DNA of 64,000 bases from Phyllobacterium sp. YR531 (GCF_000282595.1 NZ_AKIZ01000002.1:42966-106965), one strand, 5' to 3'; shown: positions 17,539-27,980, numbered from the stretch's first letter. The notes: generated by a model not told the origin, from the letters alone. Numbers and translations are program-made.

Positions 17539-18168
17539 ATGAATCAGAATCTTCCTGTCGATCAAGTGTCCACTACGCGCCGGGAACCCACGCAACGTCG
17601 GAGCAGGGAACGCGTAGAGCGTATCCTTGGATGTGCGTCGGAACTGATCGAAAAGGCGGGAAGCGATTCCATGCGCATGAGCGACGTCGCAGAGATGGCC
17701 GGAATTTCCATCGGTTCGCTCTACCAGTACTTTCCAGACAAGGCTGCGATTATTCGCACTTTGGCGGAGCGTTATAATCTTGCCGGACAGGCATGCATTG
17801 CAGACGGTCTGGTCGGTGTTCGCGATAGTGCAGGATTAATCAAGGCTTTCGGCGAACTGATCGACATCTATTACGCCATGTTTCTGGCAGAGCCGGTGAT
17901 GCGCGATATCTGGTCAGGTACGCAGGCGGACAAGGCGCTGCGCGATATCGATATTTCGGACAGCCGCATTAATGGGACGGTGTTGGCCAATGCACGTGAA
18001 AAGTCAGGCTCTCATTTGGGCAGGCAGGAACTGGAAAGCTCAAGCTTTCTCATCATGCAACTTGGCGAGGCCACGATGCGCCTCGCCATATCTGTTGAGC
18101 GCGGGGAAGGGGCTGCGCTTGTTGAGCACTTCAAACGCATGGCACTGCGCGAGATGGTCGAGACTTAG
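17539..18168 (+). CDS. TetR/AcrR-family transcriptional regulator
   Basis: A 209-residue repressor. The N-terminal helix-turn-helix covers about residues 20-65, with RVERILGCASELIEKAG followed by the SDVAEMAGISIGSLYQYF signature. The C-terminal ligand-binding domain resembles TetR_C type 40/41 regulators but is not diagnostic. It starts at ATG 17539 rather than a TTG two codons upstream. It diverges from the NmrA-DUF1772 operon over a palindromic operator and ends overlapping the convergent SDR gene by four bases. Confidence 0.9.
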   Translation: MNQNLPVDQVSTTRREPTQRRSRERVERILGCASELIEKAGSDSMRMSDVAEMAGISIGSLYQYFPDKAAIIRTLAERYNLAGQACIADGLVGVRDSAGLIKAFGELIDIYYAMFLAEPVMRDIWSGTQADKALRDIDISDSRINGTVLANAREKSGSHLGRQELESSSFLIMQLGEATMRLAISVERGEGAALVEHFKRMALREMVET

Positions 18169-19001
18169 CTCGCAGCGGAAGCACCGAATTTTGATCGCAT
18201 AAACTGAATATATTCGGCTTCTGATGTCTCGCGCCGAGCCCGTACCAAGGGCTTGATATCATCCGTTGCCACATAGCGGAGCTGGTCTGTTCCATCGGTA
18301 ACTGCATCATGGATGACCTTTGCTACATCCTCTTCGGTCGCCAGGCGCTGCCCACGCATTGTTTCAAAAATTGCCAAGGATGACGTTACGAATGGCTCGT
18401 AATCCGGAATCGATTGCGCCTGTCCTGCTTCCGCACCACTACGTTGACCAAATTTCGTGCTGATAACGCCGCCGGGCTCCACTACCTTGACCGTGATACC
18501 AAGGCCGGACAATTCATAACTCAGCGCCTCGGAAAAGCCCTCAAGGGCAAATTTGCTGGCGCAGTAAAGGGAAATCATTGGCAATGTGAAGACGCCAGCG
18601 CCGGAGCTGACATTGATGATCACGCCGGCTTTATTGGTCCGGAAATGCGGCAGTATCGCCCGCGTGACCGACATGACGCCAAATACATTGACATCGAACT
18701 GCTCTTTGATCTTTTCTGGAGAGGTAGCTTCGAAAATGCCGAAAAGGCCGTAGCCCGCATTGTTGACCAGAGCATCAATGCGCCCGAAACGTTCAATCCC
18801 CGCTTCTATTGCGCTGGCAATGCTTGCCGGGTCCTCGACGTCCAGACGTGTCACCAGCACATTGTCCAGTTCGGCTAGCTCTTTGCCATCGCTGATGTTG
18901 CGCATCGTCGCGATGACATTCCAGCCTTGCCGTACGAAATAGCCGGTGGCTGTCTTGCCAAAGCCTGAAGAGCAGCCGGTTATCAGAACTGTCTTTGTCA
19001 T
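18165..19001 (-). CDS. SDR-family oxidoreductase
   Basis: A classical short-chain dehydrogenase/reductase of 278 residues. The cofactor loop is TGCSSGFGK (residues 8-16), NNAGYG is intact, and the catalytic triad fits S-Y-K with NVSSGAGVF then YCASKFALEG. The substrate is unknown. AGGAAG lies ahead of the chosen ATG; an ATG 30 bases upstream is less well placed. It diverges from a LysR-type regulator 112 bases away, a common pairing for an inducible enzyme. Confidence 0.9.
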   Translation of the reverse strand: MTKTVLITGCSSGFGKTATGYFVRQGWNVIATMRNISDGKELAELDNVLVTRLDVEDPASIASAIEAGIERFGRIDALVNNAGYGLFGIFEATSPEKIKEQFDVNVFGVMSVTRAILPHFRTNKAGVIINVSSGAGVFTLPMISLYCASKFALEGFSEALSYELSGLGITVKVVEPGGVISTKFGQRSGAEAGQAQSIPDYEPFVTSSLAIFETMRGQRLATEEDVAKVIHDAVTDGTDQLRYVATDDIKPLVRARRETSEAEYIQFMRSKFGASAAS

Positions 19002-19113
19002 TTTATCTTCCTGTAGATGGATGTGTTGCATTACGACCGAAAGCTAGTCATTGTCGATTGATGCGATAAGAGGCATATTTCGGCATAAGTCATTGCAGAA
19101 ATCGGGATAATCA

Positions 19114-20031
19114 GTGACGAGCGATTTTCAGGAACTCAACGCAGTTGTCGCGCTGGCAACACATCGCAACTTCAGGATTGCGGCCTCCAATCTCGGTATG
19201 TCGCCGTCAGCGTTCAGCCGTGCGATTGGAGCTCTTGAAGAGCGCATGGGCGTTCGGCTTTTTCACCGCACAACACGCAGTGTTTCACTTTCCGAAGCTG
19301 GTGAGCAGTTTCTGGCGCGCGTTCAACCCGCTTTACGCGAGATATCTGACGCAATGGATGCAGCGAATATTTTCCGGGACACGCCTCGGGGAACGTTGCG
19401 TATCAATATGTCAGAACCGGCTGCCCGGCAGATATTTCACCCGCTGATACTGGAGTATTTGAAGCGCTACCCTGACATGAGCGTTGATCTGGTGGCTGAA
19501 GGCCGTCTCGTGGATATCGTGTCCGGAGGTTTTGATGCAGGTATCAGGCTTGCCGAAACGGTGCCGCAGGACATGATTGCAGTATCCATTGACCAAGGAC
19601 AAAGAATGGTCGTCATGGGCTCTCCGGAATATTTTCAACGCAACGGAATGCCCAAATCTCCGAGTGACCTTTTGCGGCATGAGTGTATTCGCCTGCGCTT
19701 GCCCAGCGGAAAAATATACCGCTGGTCTTTTACAAAAAATGGCGAAGAAATCGTGCTGGACGTGAACGGGAGGCTGACACTCGATGCACCAAGCCTCATC
19801 GTTGATGCCGCCTTGGCTGGGGTAGGACTCGGGCATCTCAACCGCTGGTCGGTCCAGGATCACCTGAGGGAAGGTCAACTTGTTGAGGTTCTCGAAGATT
19901 GGCTGCCACCATTTCCCGGCTTGCAATTATATTATCCCGGTCATCGCCATATTTCTGCAGGACTTCGGGCGTTCATTGATCTTGTTCGCGAGGTAAATAG
20001 CCCTGCAAGGCGTCATAAGCGTGAGCCTTGA
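19114..20031 (+). CDS. LysR-family transcriptional regulator
   Basis: A 305-residue regulator with the N-terminal LysR helix-turn-helix ([20 protein letters not shown] followed by [20 protein letters not shown]) and a periplasmic-binding-like effector domain from about residue 90. It starts with GTG. The sequence fits the subgroup that controls neighbouring oxidoreductases or efflux genes. It diverges from the SDR gene, so this is the likely target. Its end overlaps the extended reading frame of gatB but not the true gatB start. Confidence 0.9.
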   Translation: MTSDFQELNAVVALATHRNFRIAASNLGMSPSAFSRAIGALEERMGVRLFHRTTRSVSLSEAGEQFLARVQPALREISDAMDAANIFRDTPRGTLRINMSEPAARQIFHPLILEYLKRYPDMSVDLVAEGRLVDIVSGGFDAGIRLAETVPQDMIAVSIDQGQRMVVMGSPEYFQRNGMPKSPSDLLRHECIRLRLPSGKIYRWSFTKNGEEIVLDVNGRLTLDAPSLIVDAALAGVGLGHLNRWSVQDHLREGQLVEVLEDWLPPFPGLQLYYPGHRHISAGLRAFIDLVREVNSPARRHKREP

Positions 20032-20119
20032 TAGGCGAAAACCTCAGAATCACTTGCCTCATAAGCCGGATTGCACTAGCCAGTATTCAGATATTTTCAT
20101 TCAGGAACGACAGACCAGC

Positions 20120-21622
20120 ATGACTCTCGTTGATACCCGCACGCCCGAACCCAAGCGTTTTGTTTCAGGTGCCACAGGCGATTGGGAAATCGTCATCGGC
20201 ATGGAAGTCCATGCCCAGATAACCTCCAATTCAAAACTGTTTTCTGGTGCCTCGACAACATTTGGTGCAGGCCCGAATGAGAATGTTTCGCTGGTGGACG
20301 CGGCAATGCCCGGCATGCTTCCCGTCATCAATGAATGGTGCGTGCGTCAGGCAGTGCGTACCGGTCTTGGCTTGAAGGCGCAGATCAACCTGAAGTCGGT
20401 CTTTGATCGCAAGAACTATTTTTATCCGGATTTGCCGCAGGGCTATCAGATTTCACAGTTCAAGCAGCCAATCGTCGGCGAAGGCACAATGATTATCTCC
20501 GTTGGTCCCGACAAGAAGGGCGAATTTGAAGATATTGAGATTGGCGTCGAGCGTCTGCATCTTGAGCAGGACGCCGGTAAGTCACTGCACGACCAAAACC
20601 CCACAATGTCCTATGTTGATTTGAATCGTTCGGGTGTTGCCCTGATGGAAATCGTATCGAAGCCGGATATGCGATCGTCCGATGAGGCCAAGGCATACCT
20701 GACCAAGCTGCGTACCATTGTGCGTTACCTAGGCACTTGCGACGGCAACATGGATGAGGGCTCCATGCGGGCCGACGTCAACGTTTCGGTTCGCAAACCG
20801 GGCGGCGAATTTGGCACGCGTTGTGAAATCAAGAATGTCAATTCCATCCGCTTTGTTGGTCAGGCGATCGAGTACGAAGCACGCCGCCAGATTGCCGTTT
20901 TGGAGGATGGTGGTTCCATTGATCAGGAGACACGCCTTTTCGATCCCGTGAAAGGCGAAACGCGGTCCATGCGCTCCAAGGAAGAAGCGCATGATTATCG
21001 CTATTTCCCCGATCCTGATCTGCTGCCGCTGGAATTTACACAGGCATATGTCGATGAATTGAAGGCAGACCTTCCCGAACTCCCCGACGACAAAAAGGCT
21101 CGTTTGGTCTCTGCGCTTGGCCTGTCCGTGTACGATGCATCCATCCTTGTGACCGAAAAAGCAATTGCCGATTACTATGAGGCGGTAGCCAAGGGACGGG
21201 ACGGAAAACTATCTGCCAACTGGGTGATCAATGATCTTCTTGGTGCTTTGAACAAGGCAGGCAAGGGCATCGAGGAATCACCTGTTTCACCGGATCAGCT
21301 TGGCGGAATAATCGATCTCATCAAGGAAGGTGTTATCTCCGGCAAGATCGCCAAGGATCTTTTTGAGATCATCTGGAATGAAGGCGGCGATCCGCGTGAC
21401 GTCGTTGAAAGCCGCGGTATGAAACAGGTCACTGATACCGGGGCTATCGAAAAGGCAGTTGATGAAATCATCGCCGCTAATCCGGATAAGGTTGAACAGG
21501 CTAAAGCCAAGCCAAGTCTGGCGGGCTGGTTTGTTGGTCAGGTGATGAAATCGACTGGTGGTAAAGCGAATCCGCAGGTTCTGAGCGATCTGGTCAAGGC
21601 GAAGCTGGGGATTACAGAGTAG
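20120..21622 (+). CDS. gatB: Aspartyl/glutamyl-tRNA amidotransferase subunit B
   Basis: Subunit of GatCAB, which converts Glu-tRNA(Gln) and Asp-tRNA(Asn) to the amide forms. The 500-residue protein has the GatB catalytic core ([45 protein letters not shown]) and a C-terminal YqeY-like tRNA-binding tail ending [20 protein letters not shown]. The start at MTLVDTR is chosen since family members begin there; 33 extra upstream codons overlap lysR. It is separated from gatC/gatA here, and two acetyltransferase genes follow without a gap. Confidence 0.97.
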   Translation: MTLVDTRTPEPKRFVSGATGDWEIVIGMEVHAQITSNSKLFSGASTTFGAGPNENVSLVDAAMPGMLPVINEWCVRQAVRTGLGLKAQINLKSVFDRKNYFYPDLPQGYQISQFKQPIVGEGTMIISVGPDKKGEFEDIEIGVERLHLEQDAGKSLHDQNPTMSYVDLNRSGVALMEIVSKPDMRSSDEAKAYLTKLRTIVRYLGTCDGNMDEGSMRADVNVSVRKPGGEFGTRCEIKNVNSIRFVGQAIEYEARRQIAVLEDGGSIDQETRLFDPVKGETRSMRSKEEAHDYRYFPDPDLLPLEFTQAYVDELKADLPELPDDKKARLVSALGLSVYDASILVTEKAIADYYEAVAKGRDGKLSANWVINDLLGALNKAGKGIEESPVSPDQLGGIIDLIKEGVISGKIAKDLFEIIWNEGGDPRDVVESRGMKQVTDTGAIEKAVDEIIAANPDKVEQAKAKPSLAGWFVGQVMKSTGGKANPQVLSDLVKAKLGITE

Positions 21623-22132
21623 ATGTGGGTCCGCAGCGCAACCAAGGAAGATTTGAGCGCTGTCCACGACTTGCTGGTCGAGACTTGGCACGCCACTTAT
21701 GACGATGTCTACGGCGTTGAAAAAGTCAACGAAATTACAGCTCGCTACCATTCGTTGGATGCACTCAAAAAGCAACTGGCCAAGCCCTATTCGGAATTCA
21801 TTATCGCGGATGATGGAGCCGATATTATGGGTATGGCCTACGCTTCGCAGAAGGATCACAAGCTTTCGATCCTCAATCAGCTTTATGTTCATCCGGAACA
21901 CCAAAAGAAAGGTGTCGGGTCATTGCTTCTGGCTGAGGTCGAAAGCGCGTTTCCGGGTGTCTTTGCCCTGCAGCTTGAAGTGATCGACAAGAATCGAAAT
22001 GCTGTCGAATTTTACGAGAGCAGGGGATTTGAGAAAACCAGCACAAAGATTGATGACTGGGGCCAGCCAAATTCCGGCATATCAGTGATTGTTCTCGAAA
22101 AATCTCTCACCGGATACGAACTCGCACCATGA
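21623..22132 (+). CDS. GNAT-family N-acetyltransferase
   Basis: A 169-residue acetyl-CoA dependent acyltransferase. The acetyl-CoA loop motif A is visible as LYVHPEHQKKGVGSLLLAEVE (about residues 91-111), followed by NRNAVEFYESRGFEK, typical of RimI-like and small-molecule GNATs. The acceptor is unknown. Its ATG directly follows the gatB stop codon, and its stop overlaps the next gene, so it is part of a gatB-GNAT-GNAT operon. Confidence 0.9.
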   Translation: MWVRSATKEDLSAVHDLLVETWHATYDDVYGVEKVNEITARYHSLDALKKQLAKPYSEFIIADDGADIMGMAYASQKDHKLSILNQLYVHPEHQKKGVGSLLLAEVESAFPGVFALQLEVIDKNRNAVEFYESRGFEKTSTKIDDWGQPNSGISVIVLEKSLTGYELAP

Positions 22133-22617
22133 GTGTTGAAATTGGTCTGGGCTTTCGGGAAGCGACGATCGATGATCTGCCTGAACTCATAGCTCTGTTT
22201 GCCAATGATGCGGTTGGCGGCCATGGGGACACGACCGATGCGAGTGCGTTGCCAGATTATGAGCGTGCATTCGCTGCCATTAGCGATAGTCCCAATAACA
22301 GGCTTTTGGTCGGAGTCATCAACCGGGAGGTTGTTGCAACGGCGCAGATTACCTTCATCACCTCACTGACCGGCCGTGGTCGCAAGAGAATGGCAATAGA
22401 GGCCGTGCAGACCAGGGCTGATATGCGCGGACAAGGTATTGGCGCGCAGTTGATCAACTATTGCTTGCAGATTGGACGCGATCACGACGTCTCATTGGTG
22501 CAGCTGACGTCAAGCAATCAACGCCCGGATGCCCATCGCTTTTACGAACGCCTTGGCTTCGAGAAATCTCACGCGGGCTTCAAACTCAGTTTGAAAGCGG
22601 CTCCAGCGTCAACTTGA
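22129..22617 (+). CDS. GNAT-family N-acetyltransferase (second copy)
   Basis: A 162-residue GNAT with motif A in VQTRADMRGQGIGAQLINY (about residues 89-107) and the late HRFYERLGFEKSHAGFKL segment. It overlaps the preceding acetyltransferase by the ATGA pattern. The two share little sequence beyond the fold, so they are not a recent duplication. Acceptor unknown. Confidence 0.9.
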   Translation: MSVEIGLGFREATIDDLPELIALFANDAVGGHGDTTDASALPDYERAFAAISDSPNNRLLVGVINREVVATAQITFITSLTGRGRKRMAIEAVQTRADMRGQGIGAQLINYCLQIGRDHDVSLVQLTSSNQRPDAHRFYERLGFEKSHAGFKLSLKAAPAST

Positions 22618-22687
22618 CCCTTGCTATCGGCCAGTGATACGGCCATAAACCCGGTAACAAAACGACTTCGTTGCAAGCAGGATTGCT

Positions 22688-23086
22688 ATGAAAAACCTCA
22701 TTACCCAGATTTTCACATGGTGGAACGGCCAGACAATCGGTACCCGTTTCTTTACATGGCGCAAGGGCACGAAGGTTGGTGAAGACCAGTTTGGCAATGT
22801 CTATTACGAAGGCACGTTCGACTCTGAGGGCCGCAAGCGCCGCTGGGTCATCTATAATGGTTATGCGGAGGCTTCGGCGATTCCAGCAGGTTGGCATGGC
22901 TGGATGCATCACCGCGTTGCAACAGCGCCCTCGCAGGAAGATTACAAGCCGCATGCATGGGAAAAGAATCATCAGCAGAACCTGACAGGTTCCGCTGCTG
23001 CTTACCGCCCCAAAGGCTCGATTGCACATGGTGATAACCGCCCGGCAGTGACCGGCGATTACGATGCCTGGACGCCCGGAAACTAA
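22688..23086 (+). CDS. NDUFA12-type NADH:ubiquinone oxidoreductase subunit
   Basis: A 132-residue homologue of the mitochondrial complex I accessory subunit NDUFA12 (B17.2). Accessory subunits of this kind are characteristic of alphaproteobacteria. The signatures FTWRKGTKVGEDQFGNVYYE, RRWVIYNG and PAGWHGWMHH are clear. It should sit on the matrix-like cytoplasmic arm of complex I. It precedes the DUF2155 gene on the same strand, an arrangement common in Hyphomicrobiales. Confidence 0.93.
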   Translation: MKNLITQIFTWWNGQTIGTRFFTWRKGTKVGEDQFGNVYYEGTFDSEGRKRRWVIYNGYAEASAIPAGWHGWMHHRVATAPSQEDYKPHAWEKNHQQNLTGSAAAYRPKGSIAHGDNRPAVTGDYDAWTPGN

Positions 23087-23161
23087 ACGGATTTTTTGTC
23101 GCCACAATTGATCTTTATCGACGGAGAGGAATCTTCGTCGTTATGCCAAACCGGAAGTGAA

Positions 23162-23605
23162 ATGATCCGTCCGACCCAGTTCTTTCCCTTCTTCAAAGGC
23201 CAGTTCATTAGCAGACTTTTTGTCGGCGCGATTGCTTTGGCAGGCTTGACGGTTCCAAGCTTGGCGCAGGAAAAAATCACCAATCCTATTGCCGTGTTTT
23301 CCGGCCTGGACAAGATTACCGGCCGTATCACGACTTTCGACGTCTATATCAACGAAACGGTCCAGTTCGGTGCGCTGCAATTGACGCCGCGCGTTTGCTA
23401 TACGCGCCCCGATACGGAAGCTCCCAAAACGGACACTTTCGTTGAAGTCGATGAGATCACGCTCGACCGTAAAATCCGCAAGATTTTTTCCGGCTGGATG
23501 TTTGCCGATAGCCCGGGGCTCAACGCTGTTGAACACCCGGTTTATGATGTCTGGCTCAAAGCCTGCAAACAGAAGTCAGATATACCAGCGCCCGATAAAA
23601 GCTGA
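23162..23605 (+). CDS. DUF2155 exported protein
   Basis: A 147-residue protein with a signal peptide (hydrophobic at about residues 15-33, likely cut after PSLAQ). The mature part has the DUF2155 core: NPIAVFSGLDKITGRITTFDVYINE, LTPRVCYTRP, IFSGWMFADSPGLNAVEHPVYDVW. Two cysteines could pair. The role is unknown. The start MIRPTQ has GGAAG in front; a TTG-started longer frame is unlikely. It ends two bases from a convergent VOC gene. Confidence 0.88.
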   Translation: MIRPTQFFPFFKGQFISRLFVGAIALAGLTVPSLAQEKITNPIAVFSGLDKITGRITTFDVYINETVQFGALQLTPRVCYTRPDTEAPKTDTFVEVDEITLDRKIRKIFSGWMFADSPGLNAVEHPVYDVWLKACKQKSDIPAPDKS

Positions 23606-23607
23606 TC

Positions 23608-24024
23608 CTACATCGGTTTCGGGCAGTTAACGATCCATGGCGTGCCGAAGCGATCGGTAAACATGGCAAACTGCTGCGCCCATGATGTCTCGCCAAGGGG
23701 CATCATGATGCTTTCGGCTTCTTTCGATAAATCCGTGAACAGACGTTTTGCTTCATCCGGAGTGTCGATATTGATCGCGACGGTCATTCCCTGCGCCTTC
23801 TGAAAATAAGGCGGTGGCGCGTCCGAGCCCATCAATACATTGTCACCAATGGTCAACATGGCGTGCATGACATTCTTTGCAGATTCAGGTGGAAAGTCGC
23901 CACCTTCCGGCATTTCATCATAGCGTATTATGGCTTCTATCTTGCCGCCAAGAACTTTTTCGTAAAACTTGAAGGCTTCTTCACATTTGCCATCAAAGTT
24001 CAGATAAGCGTTGATTTTCATCAT
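23608..24024 (-). CDS. VOC-superfamily (PhnB/YjdN-like) protein
   Basis: A 138-residue protein of the vicinal oxygen chelate fold. Family signs are NAYLNFDGKCEEAFKFYEKVLGG at the start and WAQQFAMFTDRFGTPWIVN at the end, as in PhnB-like proteins. Members include glyoxalases and fosfomycin-resistance enzymes, but this subgroup is mostly uncharacterised. Two adjacent ATGs (24024, 24021) follow AGGAG; either may be used. Confidence 0.85.
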   Translation of the reverse strand: MMKINAYLNFDGKCEEAFKFYEKVLGGKIEAIIRYDEMPEGGDFPPESAKNVMHAMLTIGDNVLMGSDAPPPYFQKAQGMTVAINIDTPDEAKRLFTDLSKEAESIMMPLGETSWAQQFAMFTDRFGTPWIVNCPKPM

Positions 24025-24107
24025 AATTCTCCTGTTCGGGATCGTTCCCAATCAGAGGACGAATGAAAAACAATAAATCCTACTCTTTGACGAAAATATT
24101 CTTGTCG

Positions 24108-24722
24108 TCAGAACTCTGCGGACTGGGCGAGGGCGTTCTCAAGCATCTTTTGATATTGACGGCGTGGGACTTCCACGGCGCCAAAGGTCTCTAGATGATC
24201 GGTGGTGAACTGTGTGTCGAGCAGCGTAAAGTTCTTTTCGATCAAATGGCTGACCAGATGAACCAGACACACTTTGGAAGCATCACGTTGGCGCGAGAAC
24301 ATGCTCTCGCCAAAGAATGCAGAGCCCAGTGATATGCCGTAAAGTCCGCCGACGAGTTTATCGTCATGCCAGGCTTCGACTGTGTGGCAATAGCCGAGTT
24401 CGAACAGCTTGCCATAGGCGTTGCGGATTGGCTGATTGATCCATGTGCGGGCACGCTCGCCACTGCCACTCGCACAGCCGGCAATGACCCCTTCAAAATC
24501 GGTATCGTAGCGAATATCGAACGTCGCCTTGCGTACAGTTTTGCGCAGGCTGCGGGATACATAAAAGTTTTCAAAGGGAATAATGCCACGCTTTTCCGGG
24601 CGAACCCAGAATACTTCCGGGTTATCGGCCTCTTCTGCCATGGGAAAGACCCCGGTTGCATAAGCTCGAAGCAGCAATTCGGGGTCCAGAATAAATGTTT
24701 GTTCCGGGTTTTTACCCGCCAT
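24108..24722 (-). CDS. aat: Leucyl/phenylalanyl-tRNA-protein transferase
   Basis: Attaches Leu or Phe to N-terminal Arg or Lys of proteins, creating N-end-rule degrons for ClpAPS. The 204-residue length is normal. Signatures include [37 protein letters not shown] and [21 protein letters not shown]. It is the last gene of the leftward block from the M48 peptidase gene through accC, starting 15 bases after the accC stop. Confidence 0.96.
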   Translation of the reverse strand: MAGKNPEQTFILDPELLLRAYATGVFPMAEEADNPEVFWVRPEKRGIIPFENFYVSRSLRKTVRKATFDIRYDTDFEGVIAGCASGSGERARTWINQPIRNAYGKLFELGYCHTVEAWHDDKLVGGLYGISLGSAFFGESMFSRQRDASKVCLVHLVSHLIEKNFTLLDTQFTTDHLETFGAVEVPRRQYQKMLENALAQSAEF

Positions 24723-24736
24723 TCCTGAGCCTTGGA

Positions 24737-26098
24737 TTATTCTTCGGCTGTTTCGGGAGCGTCACCAGCCAGATATTTTTCAAGCCAATGAATGTCGTAG
24801 TCGCCATTGGCAATATCAGGATTGTTGATCAGGTCCTGAAACAGCGGCAGCGTTGTCTTGATACCGTCGACGACGAACTCGTCAAGAGCGCGACGAAGAC
24901 GCATCATGCACTCAACGCGGTTGCGACCGTGTACAATCAGCTTACCGATAAGGCTGTCATAATATGGCGGGATTTTATAGCCCGTGTATACGCCTGAATC
25001 GACGCGGATGCCGAGCCCGCCCGGTGTATGCCAATGGGTGATCTTTCCGGGAGATGGCGCGAATGTACGCGGATCTTCAGCATTGATGCGGCATTCGATG
25101 GCATGGCCGGAGAAGCGGATATCTTCCTGTTTGACGGAAAGACCGCCACCGGATGCGACACGGATTTGCTCGTGCACAAGGTCAATGCCGGTAATTGCTT
25201 CGGTTACAGGATGCTCCACCTGAAGCCGGGTGTTCATTTCGATGAAATAGAACTCGCCGTTTTCATAGAGGAACTCAATTGTACCTGCACCGCGATAGCC
25301 CATGTCGGCCATCGCATTGGCACAGATCATGCCGATCTTTTCGCGAGCATCGGAATTGAGCGCAGGCGAGTTTGCCTCTTCCCAGACCTTCTGGTGGCGG
25401 CGCTGCAACGAGCAATCGCGTTCGCCCAAATGCACGGCATTACCGAAACCGTCGCCCATCACCTGAACTTCGATGTGGCGTGGCTTTTGCAGATATTTTT
25501 CAATGTAGACTGCATCGTCGCCGAATGCCGCGCCGGCTTCAGTCCGTGCAGTCGAGAGAGCAATAGAAAGCTCGTCTTCGTTCAGCGCGACCTTCATGCC
25601 GCGTCCGCCACCACCGGCAGAAGCCTTGATGATGACCGGATAGCCGATCTCTGCGCAGATGCGTGCAGCTTCCTTGTCATCCGTCACGCCGCCATCAGAG
25701 CCCGGAACAACGGGAATGCCAAGGCGCTTTGCAGTGCGCTTGGCTTCGATCTTGTCACCCATGACGCGTATATGCGCTGCGGTGGGGCCGATGAAGGTGA
25801 TGTTATGCGCTTCAAGAATCTCAGCGAATTTTGCGTTTTCGGACAGAAAACCGTAGCCGGGATGGATTGCATCCGCACCGGTAATTTCGCAGGCAGCAAC
25901 GATCTGATGAATGTTCAGGTAGCTATCGCGCGAGGGGGGCGGTCCAATACAGACGCTTTCATCGGCAAGGCGTACATGCATGGCATCCGCATCGGCGGTG
26001 GAGTGTACGGCAACCGTCTGAATGCCCAGCTCTTTGCATGCGCGAAGGACGCGCAAGGCAATTTCACCGCGATTGGCTATGAGTATTTTTTGAAACAT
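24737..26098 (-). CDS. accC: Acetyl-CoA carboxylase, biotin carboxylase subunit
   Basis: Carboxylates the biotin of AccB with bicarbonate and ATP, the first half of acetyl-CoA carboxylation in fatty acid synthesis. The 453-residue protein has the biotin carboxylase N-terminal domain ([22 protein letters not shown]), an ATP-grasp domain with [12 protein letters not shown], and the catalytic [14 protein letters not shown]. The C-terminal domain is complete. It follows accB after 28 bases, the standard arrangement. Confidence 0.98.
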   Translation of the reverse strand: MFQKILIANRGEIALRVLRACKELGIQTVAVHSTADADAMHVRLADESVCIGPPPSRDSYLNIHQIVAACEITGADAIHPGYGFLSENAKFAEILEAHNITFIGPTAAHIRVMGDKIEAKRTAKRLGIPVVPGSDGGVTDDKEAARICAEIGYPVIIKASAGGGGRGMKVALNEDELSIALSTARTEAGAAFGDDAVYIEKYLQKPRHIEVQVMGDGFGNAVHLGERDCSLQRRHQKVWEEANSPALNSDAREKIGMICANAMADMGYRGAGTIEFLYENGEFYFIEMNTRLQVEHPVTEAITGIDLVHEQIRVASGGGLSVKQEDIRFSGHAIECRINAEDPRTFAPSPGKITHWHTPGGLGIRVDSGVYTGYKIPPYYDSLIGKLIVHGRNRVECMMRLRRALDEFVVDGIKTTLPLFQDLINNPDIANGDYDIHWLEKYLAGDAPETAEE

Positions 26099-26126
26099 TG
26101 CGTTCTCGATCCAGTAACGGTTCCGT

Positions 26127-26594
26127 CTATTCGATTACGACCAGAAACTCGCCATACTCTACAGGCTGGCTGTCCGAAACGAGGATCGAGGTGACAGTGC
26201 CAGCGCGAGGCGAGGCAATCTGGTTCATCGTCTTCATGGCTTCGATAATCAAAAGGGTCTGACCCTCTTTGACCTGCGTGCCGACCTCAATGAATGCGCG
26301 AGCGCCAGGAGCTGGTGACAGATAGACGGTTCCTACCATCGGGGAGGGTACGGCGTTCTTCGATGGGTCACCGACGGGTGCGGCAGGCGCTGCGGCTGCC
26401 GAAGGGGATGCAAGTGCTGCGGGCGCTGCTGCCTGTGCATAGACAGGAGCACTGGCCTGCATTGTTATTTGCCGTGATACGCGGATGCGCAGGTCACCCT
26501 GTTCAATCTCGATATCGGTAAGGTCTGTCTCATTCAGGATTTCCGCGAGATCGCGGATCATGACCTTGTCGATCCCGGTGGTTTTGGTAGCCAT
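26127..26594 (-). CDS. accB: Biotin carboxyl carrier protein of acetyl-CoA carboxylase
   Basis: Carries the biotin that is carboxylated by AccC. The biotinyl lysine is K121 in the motif EAMKTMNQI. An alanine/proline-rich flexible linker (about residues 47-80) separates a structured N-terminal helix region from the C-terminal biotinyl domain. Length 155 is typical. It is encoded between aroQ and accC in one leftward operon. Confidence 0.98.
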   Translation of the reverse strand: MATKTTGIDKVMIRDLAEILNETDLTDIEIEQGDLRIRVSRQITMQASAPVYAQAAAPAALASPSAAAAPAAPVGDPSKNAVPSPMVGTVYLSPAPGARAFIEVGTQVKEGQTLLIIEAMKTMNQIASPRAGTVTSILVSDSQPVEYGEFLVVIE

Positions 26595-26632
26595 GCTTTT
26601 TCAAGCCCCTTATTGCTGTTTGGCGAATGCCG

Positions 26633-27073
26633 CTATTGTGGCGCCAGCTTAACGAGTGCGCGCAGACCCATCACGTAGCCATCAACTCCGAAGCCACATA
26701 GCACCCCTTTGGCCAAAGAGGAAACGTAGGAGTGATGACGAAATGGCTCGCGCGCGTGAATATTGGAAATGTGAACTTCCACCAGCGTTACACCTGCTGC
26801 ACGAATAGCATCATGCAGTGCTATGGAAGTATGCGTATAGGCTGCAGGATTGATCAGCACCAAAGCGCGACGCTCTCCTGCTTCCTGAATCCAGTTCACG
26901 AGATCACCTTCGTGATTGGACTGGCGAAACTCGATATCGACACCGAGTTTCTCCCCTTCGGCCCGGCACAGTGCCTCGATATCGCTCAACGTCGTGGCAC
27001 CATAAATCCCGGGTTCACGCTTTCCCAGCATGTTGAGATTTGGGCCATTGAGGATGAAGACTTGCTGTTTCAT
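26633..27073 (-). CDS. aroQ: 3-dehydroquinate dehydratase, type II
   Basis: Third step of the shikimate pathway, anti-dehydration of 3-dehydroquinate. The 146-residue protein has NGPNLNMLGKREPGIYG with the catalytic tyrosine Y24, and VEVHISNIHAREPFRHHS with the catalytic histidine. The start is the ATG of MKQQVF. The order aroQ-accB-accC is conserved across many proteobacteria, and the spacing supports co-transcription. Confidence 0.97.
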   Translation of the reverse strand: MKQQVFILNGPNLNMLGKREPGIYGATTLSDIEALCRAEGEKLGVDIEFRQSNHEGDLVNWIQEAGERRALVLINPAAYTHTSIALHDAIRAAGVTLVEVHISNIHAREPFRHHSYVSSLAKGVLCGFGVDGYVMGLRALVKLAPQ

Positions 27074-27188
27074 GTTTACCGGGCAGGTTGAAAGGTTCTG
27101 GTCCCATATAGACGGCTTATGTCCAAGCGGAAAGCCTGCAAATACGCCTTATTGCTTGTCCACAATTCGTTTTGGCAAGAAGCAACAA

Positions 27189-27980
27189 CTATTTGTTGCG
27201 AATATGGCTGATTTTCTCTGCAAGAGCGTCCGCGCCAAGTGCTCCAGGTACAACCTCGTTGCCGATAATATAAGATGGCGTGCCGGTAATACTCAGGCTT
27301 TGCGCCAACTCGAAATTGGTGCGGAAAGCATTGGCGATCTCCGGTTGCTTCATGGTTTCGCGCATCTTGGCCTCATCCGCACCCAGCTTTACTGCAATGG
27401 CCATGGCAGAATCTTCAGTGGCACGACCTTCGGCGCCTAGAAGATCCCTGTGAAACTCCAAATACTTCTCTGGCATCAGAGTCTTGAAAGACTTGGCAAC
27501 AAGATGGGCGCGTGTGGAGTCAGGGCCAAGGATTGGAAACTCTTTCATGACAAAACGCAGATTGGGATCGCTTTTGAGCAGCGCGTCCATGTCTGGCAAA
27601 GCTTTTTTGCAGTAGCCGCAATTATAGTCGAAGAATTCGACGATAGTTACATCGCCTTTGGGATTGCCGAAAACCGCATCCATCGGTGACTGGAAAAGCT
27701 TATCTTTGTTTTCACTGATAATTTCGGTGGAAGCTTGCTGCTGTGCAGCTTCCTGTTTCTCGTTCAGCGCGGTTTGTACTTCGATCATGACTTCCGGATT
27801 GTTGATAAGATAGTTCCGGACAATCCCCTCAATCTCGGTTCGGTCAATTGCCGGTGCTGCAACAGCTACCGGTTCAGGCGCAGCCAGCGCCATCTGTGAA
27901 CGGCCAGCCTGATAGCCAAGCGCCAAAGCACCGATAGCGATAAGCCCGGCGGCGATGCCGATAAGTGGGGCCTTTGTCAT
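27189..27980 (-). CDS. DsbA-family thiol:disulfide oxidoreductase
   Basis: A 263-residue periplasmic protein with an N-terminal membrane anchor or signal (residues 5-22), an alpha-helical charged region (about 46-95) and a DsbA-type thioredoxin fold. The active site is CGYC at 121-124, and the cis-proline loop is in TGTPSYIIGNEVV. The helical N-terminal extension resembles ScsC or Com1-type proteins, which form oligomers and act as isomerases. Whether it oxidises or isomerises disulfides is open. It precedes aroQ in the leftward block. Confidence 0.9.
   Translation of the reverse strand: MTKAPLIGIAAGLIAIGALALGYQAGRSQMALAAPEPVAVAAPAIDRTEIEGIVRNYLINNPEVMIEVQTALNEKQEAAQQQASTEIISENKDKLFQSPMDAVFGNPKGDVTIVEFFDYNCGYCKKALPDMDALLKSDPNLRFVMKEFPILGPDSTRAHLVAKSFKTLMPEKYLEFHRDLLGAEGRATEDSAMAIAVKLGADEAKMRETMKQPEIANAFRTNFELAQSLSITGTPSYIIGNEVVPGALGADALAEKISHIRNK

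Noticed and set aside
23096..23161. TTG-started N-terminal extension of the DUF2155 protein
   Set aside because: The extra 22 residues would precede the signal peptide, and a better start with GGAAG in front lies at 23162.
25028..26194. 388-codon rightward frame opposite accC
   Set aside because: A long antisense frame caused by codon bias of accC. It crosses the accC/accB boundary without a start signal.
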